The position numbers and the translations under genes are program-made. Below the pieces are notes generated by a model. That model ran no database searches and had not been told where the DNA came from. It saw nothing but the letters and a program-made list of their open reading frames with translations. This document shows, one piece after another, positions 19,388-29,267 of a stretch of DNA of 64,000 bases; positions within the stretch are counted from its first letter, which is position 1, and every line of letters starts with the position of its first letter. Source of the DNA: Bryobacterales bacterium (GTDB lineage Bacteria; Acidobacteriota; Terriglobia; Bryobacterales; Bryobacteraceae); the NCBI GenBank assembly GCA_003163855.1, contig PLRJ01000068.1, forward strand, positions 22,878 through 86,877, read 5' to 3'.

Positions 19388-20860
19388 TTATCGCTTTGGA
19401 CTACCATCACTACTCGGTAGCGCAACCGGCCTGAGCCAGACACCCAGCAGCTTGCGGTTCCATACCACTCCGCTTCGCGCCCGTTCCTCGAGGGTTGAAA
19501 ACGTGTAGTCGTAGAGCATCGCTCGAATGTAATGTGGCGCACCGCTAGACGGCGATCGGTCAAGCAAAGCCAACACGGTACGATCGTTGAGCAGCAGGCG
19601 GTAAACGAGTCCAGCTACCCAGGGATTACTGCGGTAATTGCCGAGCGCGGCAAACCACATCTGCCAATCTAAGCGAGGTTGATAGGGAGCCACCAACGGC
19701 AAGCCCCGATGCAGATCACCCGGTTTAAAGCGAAAGGAATATTCCGTCCAGGTAGTCTGATCGTCTGAGCCCTCCAGTACGATCTCCGGTCTTGTAGTCG
19801 TCATCACCGCGAATAATCCGTATGAGTTTACAATTTCAAACGGCTCGGTCCACGAAGTAATGCTGCGCAACGGAGTTAGGCGAGAAGGCCAAAGCATTGT
19901 TATAACTTCTATCGCGCCCAGAGCCATGAGCGCCCCCAAGCTCGCGTTTCCCAGCCGCACGGCGCTGGGGTGCGGGGCGCCACTTCTTGGTGGGAAGCCC
20001 CGAAGCAGCATCCCTTGAATGGGTAAGTAAGTGGAGTCATCGAAAATCCAGATACAAAGTGACAGTGTTAGTAAGTTGAAAAATGCATAGTTACCGGTAA
20101 GTAAGATTAGAACTTGCAACAAAATGAAAAGGATCCCGGCCAGATAGCGAAAGCGGCGTGGGCAGAACAACAGGAAAGGCGCCGCGAGTTCGATGACTAA
20201 GGTCGCCGCTGTCATTGAGTCCAGCAGCCATGTCGGTGCGCGATAAAAGTAGTAGGCGAGCGGTGTGGGCAGCGGTTGCGTCATGAAGTGAAACCGCAGT
20301 GCGTGCAGGTTTCTCCAGTTGGGATCGTGCGAGATCAGTTTCACTACGCCCGATTCGAACATCAGTCGAAACAGGAGGAACCGATAAGCCCAGATGAGCC
20401 AAGGGACGCCCGCGAACAGCGCCAGGAAGCCGCACTCCAAGAGCAAGGCGTCCCATTGAAAGCCGGTGAAAGGCTGCCCTGCCGCCACCAAACTCAAATA
20501 TAGGATGTAGCAAGCGGCAGCGGAAGCGCGCGAAAAGAGGCCCGCCACCATCAGCAGCGAAGTTAAGCAGCCGACAACGCAAGCGCCACTAAGGGCCATG
20601 TCGCCGGCATTGAACCAGAACACCGACGGCACATAGTAAAAAGCTTTAACGCCGAAAGCGGCCCGGATAGCCGCCAGCGACTCTGCCGCTGGAGCTACAC
20701 CATGCGACCCGAGCAATCCAGCAACTTGCGGCCAAAGCGAAGCAAAAGCTGCGAGATAGACCAGCCCCAGCAAGCGCAAGAAAAGCGATTCGGTTAATTG
20801 ATGCGCAGGAGGCTGGCGTATTTTACGCCAAAGATTGTTGAAGACCGGAGGGACATTCAT
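19388..20860 (-). CDS. Lipase maturation factor (LMF1)-like membrane protein
   Basis: About 490 residues from the ATG at 20860. The N-terminal two thirds holds roughly nine hydrophobic helices, with the conserved phrases FQWDALLLECGFLALF and FRLMFESGVVKL. The soluble C-terminal part contains NSYGLFAVMTTTRPEIVLEGSDD and RLDWQMWFAALG. Both blocks are signatures of the lipase maturation factor family. In vertebrates LMF1 helps fold lipases in the ER; the bacterial role is unknown, and no lipase gene is adjacent. A TACGAT hexamer lies 8 nt upstream of the ATG, so the leader is very short. The tRNA-Cys gene is divergent. Confidence 0.87.
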   Translation of the reverse strand: MNVPPVFNNLWRKIRQPPAHQLTESLFLRLLGLVYLAAFASLWPQVAGLLGSHGVAPAAESLAAIRAAFGVKAFYYVPSVFWFNAGDMALSGACVVGCLTSLLMVAGLFSRASAAACYILYLSLVAAGQPFTGFQWDALLLECGFLALFAGVPWLIWAYRFLLFRLMFESGVVKLISHDPNWRNLHALRFHFMTQPLPTPLAYYFYRAPTWLLDSMTAATLVIELAAPFLLFCPRRFRYLAGILFILLQVLILLTGNYAFFNLLTLSLCIWIFDDSTYLPIQGMLLRGFPPRSGAPHPSAVRLGNASLGALMALGAIEVITMLWPSRLTPLRSITSWTEPFEIVNSYGLFAVMTTTRPEIVLEGSDDQTTWTEYSFRFKPGDLHRGLPLVAPYQPRLDWQMWFAALGNYRSNPWVAGLVYRLLLNDRTVLALLDRSPSSGAPHYIRAMLYDYTFSTLEERARSGVVWNRKLLGVWLRPVALPSSDGSPKR

Positions 20861-20924
20861 CTCATTCAATCGTAGGCGGTGCGCAGCTTCGCAGCTCGGT
20901 TGCTATGGTATGTTGCAGAAGAGT

Positions 20925-20999
<75 letters not shown>

Positions 21000-21048
21000 A
21001 AATTCAACTCCAGCGGCCTTCCCCACTGGCATCAGCATCACGTGTTTT

Positions 21049-21098
21049 CTTTTCTTGGCGTCTTGGGGCCTTTGCGGGCGATTTCTTTTTCCATCCCG
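21049..21098 (+). repeat. Dispersed intergenic repeat, copy 1 (CTTGGCGTC family)
   Basis: Reads CTTGGCGTCTTGGGGCC, then TTTGCGGGCGATTTC and a pyrimidine run ending ATCCC. A related copy is at 48219-48260 (CTTGGCGTCTTTGCGCCC then GCGAGCGATTTTTATCCC). Both lie between genes. Confidence 0.5.
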
Positions 21099-21168
21099 CA
21101 CAATCCCTGAAGCCAATAGCAGATAATAATTGTTCCTTCCGCGTTTGAAGACCTTGGTGATCTTTATT

Positions 21169-24100
21169 ATGCGAAAACTCGTCTGCTTTCTCCTCTTCTG
21201 TAACCTTTGCTGCGTGCTCGCCAACGAGCCCGAAAAGCCCGCAGCCCCCAAAACTCTTTCCCTAAAGCCCGAACGCGTCATCGACTTCGATACCGACGAA
21301 GGCACATGGCTCTCGCTCGATGTTTCTCCGGATGGAAAGACAATCGTCTTCGAAATGTTGGGAGATCTCTACACTGTTCCCATCACCGGCGGCGATGCCA
21401 AGCCTTTGTTAACCGGAATGGCGATGGAAACCCAGCCTCGTTTTTCTCCCAACGGCAAAGAGATCGCCTTCCTCAGCGACCGCGATGGCGGCGAAAATCT
21501 GTGGGTAATTGATGCCGACGGCACTCACCCGCGCAAGTTAAGCGACGAGCGCCGAACTGAATTTGTTTCCCCCGCCTGGACACCCGACGGTCAGTTTGTA
21601 GTCGTCTCCAAGTCAGGCTCAAACCTGGGAGCGAACGAGCTCTGGATGTATCACCGAGACGGCGCCGGCCCTGGTACGCAGATGACAAAGTCGAAGACCA
21701 AGCCCGATGCGCCGCGCGATGACTGGAATAACGACCTGGGCGCATGCTTCTCGCCTGACGGCAAATTCGTTTACTTTGCTCGCCGAAAGCGCAACTTCAG
21801 CTACAACGTTACTTTCCCGCTTTGGCAACTCGTCCGGCGCAACCTGGTGAGTGGCGACGAAGACACCATCACCAACCTGGCTGGCAGCGCCTTTCGCCCG
21901 CTTGTTTCTCCGAATGGCCAGTATCTGGTGTATGGCACCCGATATGAGCAGCAAACCGCGCTGCGAGTTCGAAATCTCACCACCGGGGACGACCGTTGGC
22001 TGGCATCGTCAGTCCAGCACGACGATCAGGAGTCGCGCGCCACACGCGACTTACTGCCAGGCTATGCCTTCACTCCGGATAGCAGTTCGCTGGTGCTAAA
22101 TTATGGCGGGCACCTCTGGAACTTGCCTGTAAGCGGCACGCAAAAGGACGCCAGACAAATCGCCTTCAAAGCGCACGTTCATTTAGACATTGGCCCTTTA
22201 CTGAAGTTTCCTGGCCGCGTGGACGACAGCAAAAGCGTTCGTTCCCGACTGATCATGGAGCCGGCCTGGTCGCCTGACGGCAAACAGGTCGTCTTCTCTT
22301 CTTTCGGTCACCTGTATAAAGCGGATCGCGATGGCGCCAACGTGGCGCGGCTGACCACTCTTGAAGAAGGCGAATACGAACCTTCGTGGTCGGCGGATGG
22401 CCAGAAGATTGTTTACGTTACCTGGTCATCGGCTGGCGGCGCTATCAAGACTGTGCCAATTGCGGGCGGTACGCCTGCAACCCTCAGCACCACTCCCGCC
22501 TTCTATCGCAATCCGGTTTTTTCACCCGACGGCAAGGACGTCTATGCGCTTCATCTGTCCACCAACCAAAGGTTCGAAATGGAATCGGAGTTTGGACGGC
22601 CACAGGGCGGACTCGACCTCATCAGCTTGCCCGCGGGCGGCGGCGATTGGCATATCATCCTGCCTTCCCGAGGCACTGGCAGGCCTCACTTCGGCCCGGA
22701 GAAGGATCGCATTTACCTCTATGGACCAGCCGGCCTGTTATCCGTACGCAGCGATGGCAGCGATCAACGCACTCTGCTAAAGGTTGTTGGTTCGAATGCG
22801 GACGGCGCTCCTGAGCCTCCTCCTGCAACCGATGTTCGCCTGAACCCCAAAGGCGACATGGCGCTGGTCATGCTCAATCGTGAATTGTGGCTGGTTCCCG
22901 TGCCACACATCGGAGGTACGGCTACCGTTGACCTGGGCAAACCTGGCATCGCGATTAAGCGCCTGACTTTGATTGGCGCCGATTCTCTTGATTGGGGAAG
23001 TAATGGCCGGGAAATTCATTGGTCCGTAGGCGCAACAGCATTTAGTACCGCAACCGACTCTGTGGCATTGAAGGTTGGAGAAGCCGCTAAGAACGCCAGT
23101 GACATCCAGCCTCAAAAAACCGATTTCATCATTGAAGTTCCCAGGGCCAAACCCTCCGGCACCATCGTTCTCAGGGGAGGCACCGCCATCACCATGCACG
23201 GTGATGAAGTGATTCCCAACGCCGATATCGTCATAACTGACAATCGAATCACTGCTATCGGCAAGCACGGCCAGGTGACTCTACCTTCCGGCGCGGCCGT
23301 TAAAGATATTCGCGGAACAACAGTGATGCCCGGCTTAACCGACATCCATGCGCACTGGATGGAAGTCCGGCACAATGTTTTGGATATGAATGCGTGGCCC
23401 ATGCTGGTGAATCTCGCCTACGGAGTCACCTCCGGCCGAGATCCCCAGACTTCCACCAACGACATGTTCGCTTATCAGGACCTTATAGACGCCGGAGTGA
23501 TTCCTGGACCTCGCGCCTACAGCACTGGGCCGGGCATCTTCTCGTACACCGACTTTAAGACTGCGGAAGAAGCGAAACATTATGTCGATTGGTATGCCAC
23601 TTATTACCGAACCAATACCATCAAGTCCTACACGGTCGGAAATCGGCAGCAGCGTCAGTGGGTGATTGAAGCCTCAAAGGCCCTCCACTTGATGCCCACT
23701 ACCGAAGGGGCGCTCGATCTGAAACTCGACATGACGCACGTTATTGATGGCTTCAGCGGCAGCGAGCACGCGCTCCCGATTGTGCCGCTCTATCGCGATG
23801 TGGTGGAACTTTTTGCGCGCAGTGGGGTCACTTATACGCCCACTCTCCTTGTCGCCTATGGTGGCCCATGGGCTGAAAACACCTTCTTCGAAGAGAAAGA
23901 CTGGTATAACGATCCAAAACTGCGGCGTTTCTTCCCTCCGAATGAATTGTGGTTACGAACGTCTCGCCGGCCCTGGTTCCAGGAGCGCGAACAGATCTAT
24001 CCGAAATTGGCTGCGGGGGCGGGAAAAATTCTGGCTGCGGGTGGCAACGTCGGTCTTGGTGGACATGGGCAGTTTCAGGGATTGCAGTGTCACTGGGAAA

Positions 24101-24423
24101 TGTGGGCGCTGGCGTCAGGCGGCATCGCTCCTCACGATGTTCTTAGAATCGCAACCATCAATGGAGCGCGCGCACTAGGTCTCGATCAGGATCTTGGCAG
24201 CCTCGAAGTTGGCAAACTCGCCGACTTACTCGTTCTCGATAAGAATCCTCTCGATGACATTCGCAATACCAATACCATCCGCTACGTGATGAAAAATGGC
24301 GAACTATATGACGGCAATACGCTCAATAAGGTCTTGCCGACGCCCTCCAACTTGCCCGCACTTTGGTGGTGGAACGACCGTCCGGATGGCGCGCCGCTGC
24401 CCGCAACAAAGGGGACCAACTAG
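21169..24423 (+). CDS. Secreted Tricorn-like beta-propeller fused to an amidohydrolase
   Basis: About 1084 residues from the ATG at 21169, chosen because it directly begins a signal peptide (MRKLVCFLLFCNLCCVLA). Residues about 30-640 carry many WD40-like (PD40/TolB-type) repeats such as PRFSPNGKEIAFLSDRDG, PAWSPDGKQVVFSSFG and PSWSADGQKIVYVTW. From about residue 665 a metal-dependent amidohydrolase follows: GGTAITMHGDEVIPNADIVI, VMPGLTDIHAHW (metal HxH), the later GLGGHGQFQG and the C-terminal LGSLEVGKLADLLVLDKNPL. Such proteins are thought to cleave peptides or acyl amides in the periplasm. It heads a plus-strand cluster; the amidase gene follows after 6 nt. Confidence 0.92.
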   Translation: MRKLVCFLLFCNLCCVLANEPEKPAAPKTLSLKPERVIDFDTDEGTWLSLDVSPDGKTIVFEMLGDLYTVPITGGDAKPLLTGMAMETQPRFSPNGKEIAFLSDRDGGENLWVIDADGTHPRKLSDERRTEFVSPAWTPDGQFVVVSKSGSNLGANELWMYHRDGAGPGTQMTKSKTKPDAPRDDWNNDLGACFSPDGKFVYFARRKRNFSYNVTFPLWQLVRRNLVSGDEDTITNLAGSAFRPLVSPNGQYLVYGTRYEQQTALRVRNLTTGDDRWLASSVQHDDQESRATRDLLPGYAFTPDSSSLVLNYGGHLWNLPVSGTQKDARQIAFKAHVHLDIGPLLKFPGRVDDSKSVRSRLIMEPAWSPDGKQVVFSSFGHLYKADRDGANVARLTTLEEGEYEPSWSADGQKIVYVTWSSAGGAIKTVPIAGGTPATLSTTPAFYRNPVFSPDGKDVYALHLSTNQRFEMESEFGRPQGGLDLISLPAGGGDWHIILPSRGTGRPHFGPEKDRIYLYGPAGLLSVRSDGSDQRTLLKVVGSNADGAPEPPPATDVRLNPKGDMALVMLNRELWLVPVPHIGGTATVDLGKPGIAIKRLTLIGADSLDWGSNGREIHWSVGATAFSTATDSVALKVGEAAKNASDIQPQKTDFIIEVPRAKPSGTIVLRGGTAITMHGDEVIPNADIVITDNRITAIGKHGQVTLPSGAAVKDIRGTTVMPGLTDIHAHWMEVRHNVLDMNAWPMLVNLAYGVTSGRDPQTSTNDMFAYQDLIDAGVIPGPRAYSTGPGIFSYTDFKTAEEAKHYVDWYATYYRTNTIKSYTVGNRQQRQWVIEASKALHLMPTTEGALDLKLDMTHVIDGFSGSEHALPIVPLYRDVVELFARSGVTYTPTLLVAYGGPWAENTFFEEKDWYNDPKLRRFFPPNELWLRTSRRPWFQEREQIYPKLAAGAGKILAAGGNVGLGGHGQFQGLQCHWEMWALASGGIAPHDVLRIATINGARALGLDQDLGSLEVGKLADLLVLDKNPLDDIRNTNTIRYVMKNGELYDGNTLNKVLPTPSNLPALWWWNDRPDGAPLPATKGTN

Positions 24424-24429
24424 CCGCTT

Positions 24430-26046
24430 ATGTCACAGTTTTCCCGTCGCCAATGGATTTCAGGCGTTTTCGGTGGAGCAATCGCCGCGCAAATCGCCAC
24501 CGCCGATACTCCGAACGCAGATGATCTGGCCGGTCTTTCGCTAAAACAAGCCTCCGATCAAATACACTCGAAGAAACTCTCTCCGGTAGAACTGACTGAG
24601 GCCTGTCTCGCCCGCATCAAAACTTACAATCCTAAAGTAAATGCGTGGATTACCGTCATGCGCGAACAGGCGCTGGCGCAGGCGAAGGAACTTGAAAAAG
24701 AGCAGGCTGCGGGGCATTTTCGCAGCCCTCTGCATGGCATTCCTATCGGTTTAAAAGACACCATAGATACCCAGGGTGTTCGCACCACAGCCGCCAGCGC
24801 CATTTACGAATATCGCTTCGCACCTGAAGACGCCGAGGTGGTGCGCAAGCTGAAAGCTGCCGGAGCCATCCTGCTGGGCAAGTGCAACATGCACGAATTC
24901 GATGCCGGACCGACCTCCGCCGTCAGCTACTGGGGACCGGTTCGGAATCCCTGGAACCTCGAGCGCGTTCCCGGAGGCCCTTCCGGTGGATCCGCAGCGG
25001 CCTTGGCTATGAACAACTGTTTTGCTGCCTTGGGAACCGACGCCAGCGGCGGTATTCGCGTGCCTGCGGCTTATTGCGGAGTGGTTGGGTTCACGCCAAC
25101 CTACGGACGAGTCAGCATTCGTGGCATCGTGCCTTTCGCATGGTCGCTCGATCACTGTGGCCCCATGACTCGCACGGTAGAGGATGCCGCCCTGGTGCTG
25201 CAGCAGATTGCCGGCTACGATCAGAACGACATCGACAGCGTCGACCGTCCTGTGCCCGATTATTCTGCCGCTATCGGGGCTCCTGTCAAACCATTCCGCC
25301 TGGGCATGGCGGCGCAGTTCTTCGATCATCTGGACGAAGAAGTGGCCCGCGCAATGGACGAAGCCATCACTCTCCTGAGCAAAATGACTAGTGGAATACA
25401 TGAAGTCAGGCTGCCCTCGCTCCTGCGCGCCGGTGTTAATGCCGAAATTGCCGCGTATCACGAAGATGTGAAAGGAGTAAACGGCGGCGGTTACGAACCT
25501 GCGACAGCGCGCGTGTTTCCGGCGACAGCCGACTCCGCCAAGGCAGTGGATTACATCCGCGGCTGGCGCGAATTACAGCTGGTCCGGCGCACCGTGGACG
25601 AAGATGTTTTTCAAAAGCAGGGTATCGACCTGCTGATCGCTCCCACGGTGAGGCGAATGCCTCCGACAATCGAGGAGTCACTGGTTGCGCCTGCCACTGG
25701 CGGCGGCCGTGGCGGAGCGGGCGCCAGTACTGGCGGCGGAACGGCAACTCCGGCTACACCAGGTGGCGGTAATGCAACATCGCGCACCCAACCCGATCTC
25801 GATGAAAACACCCGCCCCTTTAACGGCTATGGATTGCCAGTCATCAGCCTGCCGTGCGGCTTTTCTAAAGACGGCATGCCCATAGGCCTTCAAATCTGCG
25901 GACCAAGGTTCAGCGAGGTCAGTGTCCTTGCGCTGGCTTACGCTTATCAGCAAGCCACCGAGTGGAACAAACGCAAACCAACCCTTCAACCCGACACGAA
26001 AGTGCCCACGCTCTCGAAAGCCGCGTCGGAACAGACCGGAGGATAA
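24430..26046 (+). CDS. Amidase-signature protein lacking both catalytic serines
   Basis: 538 residues. An RRQWISGVFGGAIAA segment suggests Tat export. The amidase-signature fold is clear and the catalytic lysine is present (GLKD, K109). By alignment with the next gene and the family, the cis-serine position 184 is proline (GGPSGGS instead of GGSSGGS) and the nucleophile position 208 is glycine (GTDASGGIR instead of GTDTGGSIR). The 24-residue spacing between these positions matches the family, so the alignment is firm. It has a Gly/Thr-rich insert at about 420-455. It is probably a non-hydrolytic paralogue, or an enzyme using other chemistry. It sits between the amidohydrolase and the intact amidase, with 6-nt and 5-nt gaps. 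Confidence 0.9.
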   Translation: MSQFSRRQWISGVFGGAIAAQIATADTPNADDLAGLSLKQASDQIHSKKLSPVELTEACLARIKTYNPKVNAWITVMREQALAQAKELEKEQAAGHFRSPLHGIPIGLKDTIDTQGVRTTAASAIYEYRFAPEDAEVVRKLKAAGAILLGKCNMHEFDAGPTSAVSYWGPVRNPWNLERVPGGPSGGSAAALAMNNCFAALGTDASGGIRVPAAYCGVVGFTPTYGRVSIRGIVPFAWSLDHCGPMTRTVEDAALVLQQIAGYDQNDIDSVDRPVPDYSAAIGAPVKPFRLGMAAQFFDHLDEEVARAMDEAITLLSKMTSGIHEVRLPSLLRAGVNAEIAAYHEDVKGVNGGGYEPATARVFPATADSAKAVDYIRGWRELQLVRRTVDEDVFQKQGIDLLIAPTVRRMPPTIEESLVAPATGGGRGGAGASTGGGTATPATPGGGNATSRTQPDLDENTRPFNGYGLPVISLPCGFSKDGMPIGLQICGPRFSEVSVLALAYAYQQATEWNKRKPTLQPDTKVPTLSKAASEQTGG

Positions 26047-26051
26047 ACGCC

Positions 26052-27512
26052 ATGACCGATCTGTCCGCACTCACTCTGAAGCAGGCTTCCGCCATGATTC
26101 GCGCGAAAAAAGTTTCGCCCGTCGAGTTGACTGAGGCTTGCCTTGCCAGCATCAAGACCTTCAATCCGAAAACCAACGCCTGGATCACGGTCATGCGTGA
26201 GCAAGCATTGGCGCAGGCACATGCGCTTGAAAAGGAGCAAGCGGCCGGACACTTCCGTAGCCCCTTGCACGGAATTCCCATTGGCTTGAAAGACAATATC
26301 GATGCCGCTGGAGTTCGCACCACCGCAGGCAGCAAGACGCTTGAGGGCAACGTCCCTTTGAACGATGCCGAGGTCACTCGCCGCCTCCGAGCCGCCGGCG
26401 CAGTCCTTATCGGCAAGTGCAACATGCACATCTTCGCTCAGGGAGCCACTTCTGCCGTCAGTTATTTTGGCCCTGTGCGCAACCCCTGGGACTTGGCCGC
26501 CATCGCCGGCGGATCATCCGGTGGGTCTGCCGCTGCCGTAGCCATGGACAACTGCTATGCAGCGCTCGGGACCGATACCGGCGGCTCCATTCGAACCCCA
26601 TCCGCCATGTGCGGCGTGGTAGGTTTCAAGGCCACTTACGGACGAGTCAGCATTCGAGGAATCATTCCGCTCACCTGGTCTCTCGATCACTGCGGGCCCA
26701 TCGCCAGAACCGTCGAAGATGCGGCACTCGTACTGCAGCAGATAGCCGGATACGATCACCTCGATCTGCAGAGCATCGATTATCCTGTTCCGGATTATTC
26801 CACCGCCATTGGAGGCCCCGTCTCGCAATTCCGGATTGGTATCCCGCCCATGTTCTACGACGGGCTCGACACGGAGATTGGGCAGGCGATGGAGGCAGCG
26901 ATCAGTGTACTCGCCCGCCTGACCAAGGGATCCTGCGAGATTCAGATGCCAAACGTTCTAGGTACCGGCGCAGGCAGCGAAGGCGCCGTTTTCCGCGAAG
27001 AACTGGGAAATAGTTTCGTCAGTCCTGAAGGCGCCCCGACTGGCCTTGGTGGGGGCAACGGTGGCGGCGGTCAGCGCGCCGTGGATTACATCAAGGAGTG
27101 GCGCCAATTACGCTTGATGCGCCGCACTGTGGACGCGGACGTCTTCCAGAAGCAAAACATCGATCTGCTGGTAACGCCGACCATTCGCCACTTGCCGTGG
27201 ACGATAGAAGAAGAACTTGGCCGCCTGGCCAACGAGAGACCCCGGCATCCGGAGCCCGGTAACACGCGCTCGCTGGACGACTACGGTCTTCCAACCATCA
27301 CTGTGCCCTGTGGATTTTCCAAGAACGGCTTGCCTATCGGGATGCAGATCAGCGGACCCAACCTGGCGGAACGTAACGTTCTCGCACTGGCCCATGCCTT
27401 TGAGCAGGCAACGGACTGGCATCTGCGCCGGCCCACTCTAACCGCGGATAGTAAGGTGCCTGTTTTATCCAAGGCCGCAGCCGCTCAAACTGGAGAGTCT
27501 TTGACGCGCTGA
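26052..27512 (+). CDS. Amidase-signature enzyme with intact Ser-cisSer-Lys triad
   Basis: 486 residues from the ATG at 26052, preceded by GGAGG 10 nt upstream. The open frame reaches back to 25962, but that part overlaps the preceding gene. The catalytic triad is intact: K80 (GLKDN), S155 (GGSSGGS) and S179 (GTDTGGSIR). It hydrolyses a carboxamide; the substrate is unknown. It lacks the export signal of the preceding paralogue, and the two share long identical stretches (NAWITVMREQALAQA, HFRSPLHGIPIGLKD), so they arose by tandem duplication. Sits 5 nt after that gene. Confidence 0.95.
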   Translation: MTDLSALTLKQASAMIRAKKVSPVELTEACLASIKTFNPKTNAWITVMREQALAQAHALEKEQAAGHFRSPLHGIPIGLKDNIDAAGVRTTAGSKTLEGNVPLNDAEVTRRLRAAGAVLIGKCNMHIFAQGATSAVSYFGPVRNPWDLAAIAGGSSGGSAAAVAMDNCYAALGTDTGGSIRTPSAMCGVVGFKATYGRVSIRGIIPLTWSLDHCGPIARTVEDAALVLQQIAGYDHLDLQSIDYPVPDYSTAIGGPVSQFRIGIPPMFYDGLDTEIGQAMEAAISVLARLTKGSCEIQMPNVLGTGAGSEGAVFREELGNSFVSPEGAPTGLGGGNGGGGQRAVDYIKEWRQLRLMRRTVDADVFQKQNIDLLVTPTIRHLPWTIEEELGRLANERPRHPEPGNTRSLDDYGLPTITVPCGFSKNGLPIGMQISGPNLAERNVLALAHAFEQATDWHLRRPTLTADSKVPVLSKAAAAQTGESLTR

Positions 27513-27539
27513 CAACGGTCTCGATATCATCGAGTTCTC

Positions 27540-29222
27540 ATGTCCCGCACAATATTCGTGCTTTTCGCCTTGCTGGCGCAGACGGCTCTCTTCGGCCAGA
27601 CCGACCCCTGGTGGAAACATGCAGTAATCTACGAAATCTATCCACGCAGTTTCCAGGATTCCAACGGCGACGGCATGGGCGACTTAAATGGCATCACACA
27701 GCGTCTCGACTATCTGAAAGATCTGGGCGTGGACGCCATTTGGATTGCTCCTATCTATCCTTCGCCGCAAATAGACTTCGGCTATGACATCTCCGATTAT
27801 CAGGACATCGATAAGCAATACGGTACGCTAGCCGACTTTGACCATCTGTTAGCCGAAGCGAACAAGCGCAACATCCGCATCGTTATGGATGCCGTCATGA
27901 ACCACACCTCCGATAAACACCCATGGTTCATTGAGTCGGCAAGCTCGCGAACGAATCCGAAGAGCGACTGGTACATCTGGCACGACGGAAAAGGTCCCGG
28001 TAAGCCGCCCAACAACTGGCTCAGCACGTTTGGTCATTCGGCTTGGCAATTCACGCCGGCACGCGATCAATATTACTATCACTACTTCTATATTCAGCAG
28101 CCCGATCTCAACTGGCGCAACCCGGCAGTGGAAAAGGGCATGTTCGATATGCTGCGCTTCTGGCTTGATCGTGGTGTGGCCGGCTTTCGCCTGGATGCCG
28201 TGCCCACTTTGTTTGAAGATCCGTCGCTTCAGAACGAAGAGGTTCTCGGCGGCACCAACAAGTTTGGCGACCCGAACGAAATGACGACGCTGCAGGAGAA
28301 CCTGCCCGAGGTGCATGGCGTCATCAAGCGCATGCGATCAATGGTAAACACCTTTCCCGGCAACCGCGTACTCATCGGAGAAACATACCTGCCCAATGTC
28401 GAAGAATTGGACAAATGGTACGGCGGCGCCAAGCACGATGAACTCCAACTGCCCATGGATATGCAGGTCGGCTTTGAACCTAAGCTCGATCCCAAGGAGT
28501 TTCGCCAGCGCATCAATGACGCCGAAACAAAAATCAACGGCAACCAGCCGTTGTTTGTTTTTGATAATCACGACAATCCCCGCATTGACGCTCGCTACGG
28601 CGACGGCGTACACGACAAAGCTATCAACAAGATGCTGGCCACCATACTTTTTACCACTCGATCGACAGCCCTGATGTACTACGGCGACGAGATCGAGATG
28701 CCGACCACCGAGCCAACCAGTAAGGATCAAGTAAAGGACCCCATAGGAATTACAGGCTGGCCCAAGGAAAAAGGCCGGGATGGCGAACGCACCCCTATGC
28801 AATGGAACACTTCCGTCTCGGCCGGTTTCAGCACCAATCCCCATACTTGGCTCCCGGTCGCGCCCGACTATAAGCGCGTAAACGTAGAAGTGGAATCGAA
28901 ACAGCCGGATTCCGTATTCAATTGGTACAAAAACTTAATTGCCCTGCGCCGCAACAATCCGGCGCTTCACGATGGCACCATGAAGATGCTGGATATCGGC
29001 AATGAACAGGTGCTGGCTTGGACCAGAACCGCGCCTACCGGAGAAGTTGTCGTTGTCGCTTGCAGCTTCAGCCCCACCCCCCAGGTAGTCTCGCTTGAAA
29101 GTGCCCTCGGCGCTGGCAAAACGGCCGCCATTCTTGCGGTGAATGGAACCCAAGCGACATCTGTCAGTTTGAAAGCCATCTCCTTGTCGCCGTATGGCAG
29201 CATTATCGCTCAACTAAAGTAA
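27540..29222 (+). CDS. GH13 alpha-glucosidase, exported
   Basis: 560 residues with a signal peptide (MSRTIFVLFALLAQTALFG). All four GH13 conserved regions are present: DAVMNHTS, GFRLDAVP (nucleophile Asp), IGETYLP (acid/base Glu) and FDNHDNPR. The N-terminal WWKHAVIYEIYPRSFQD is typical of the oligo-1,6-glucosidase/alpha-glucosidase subgroup that cleaves short alpha-glucans. A C-terminal beta domain is seen (about 470-560). It starts 27 nt after the amidase gene. A TATCAT hexamer lies 9 nt before the ATG, so an additional promoter with a 2-3 nt leader is possible. Confidence 0.95.
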   Translation: MSRTIFVLFALLAQTALFGQTDPWWKHAVIYEIYPRSFQDSNGDGMGDLNGITQRLDYLKDLGVDAIWIAPIYPSPQIDFGYDISDYQDIDKQYGTLADFDHLLAEANKRNIRIVMDAVMNHTSDKHPWFIESASSRTNPKSDWYIWHDGKGPGKPPNNWLSTFGHSAWQFTPARDQYYYHYFYIQQPDLNWRNPAVEKGMFDMLRFWLDRGVAGFRLDAVPTLFEDPSLQNEEVLGGTNKFGDPNEMTTLQENLPEVHGVIKRMRSMVNTFPGNRVLIGETYLPNVEELDKWYGGAKHDELQLPMDMQVGFEPKLDPKEFRQRINDAETKINGNQPLFVFDNHDNPRIDARYGDGVHDKAINKMLATILFTTRSTALMYYGDEIEMPTTEPTSKDQVKDPIGITGWPKEKGRDGERTPMQWNTSVSAGFSTNPHTWLPVAPDYKRVNVEVESKQPDSVFNWYKNLIALRRNNPALHDGTMKMLDIGNEQVLAWTRTAPTGEVVVVACSFSPTPQVVSLESALGAGKTAAILAVNGTQATSVSLKAISLSPYGSIIAQLK

Positions 29223-29267
29223 CGTATTTAGGTGTAAGATCAGTATCTCCCTGGAGGCTGATCGGAG

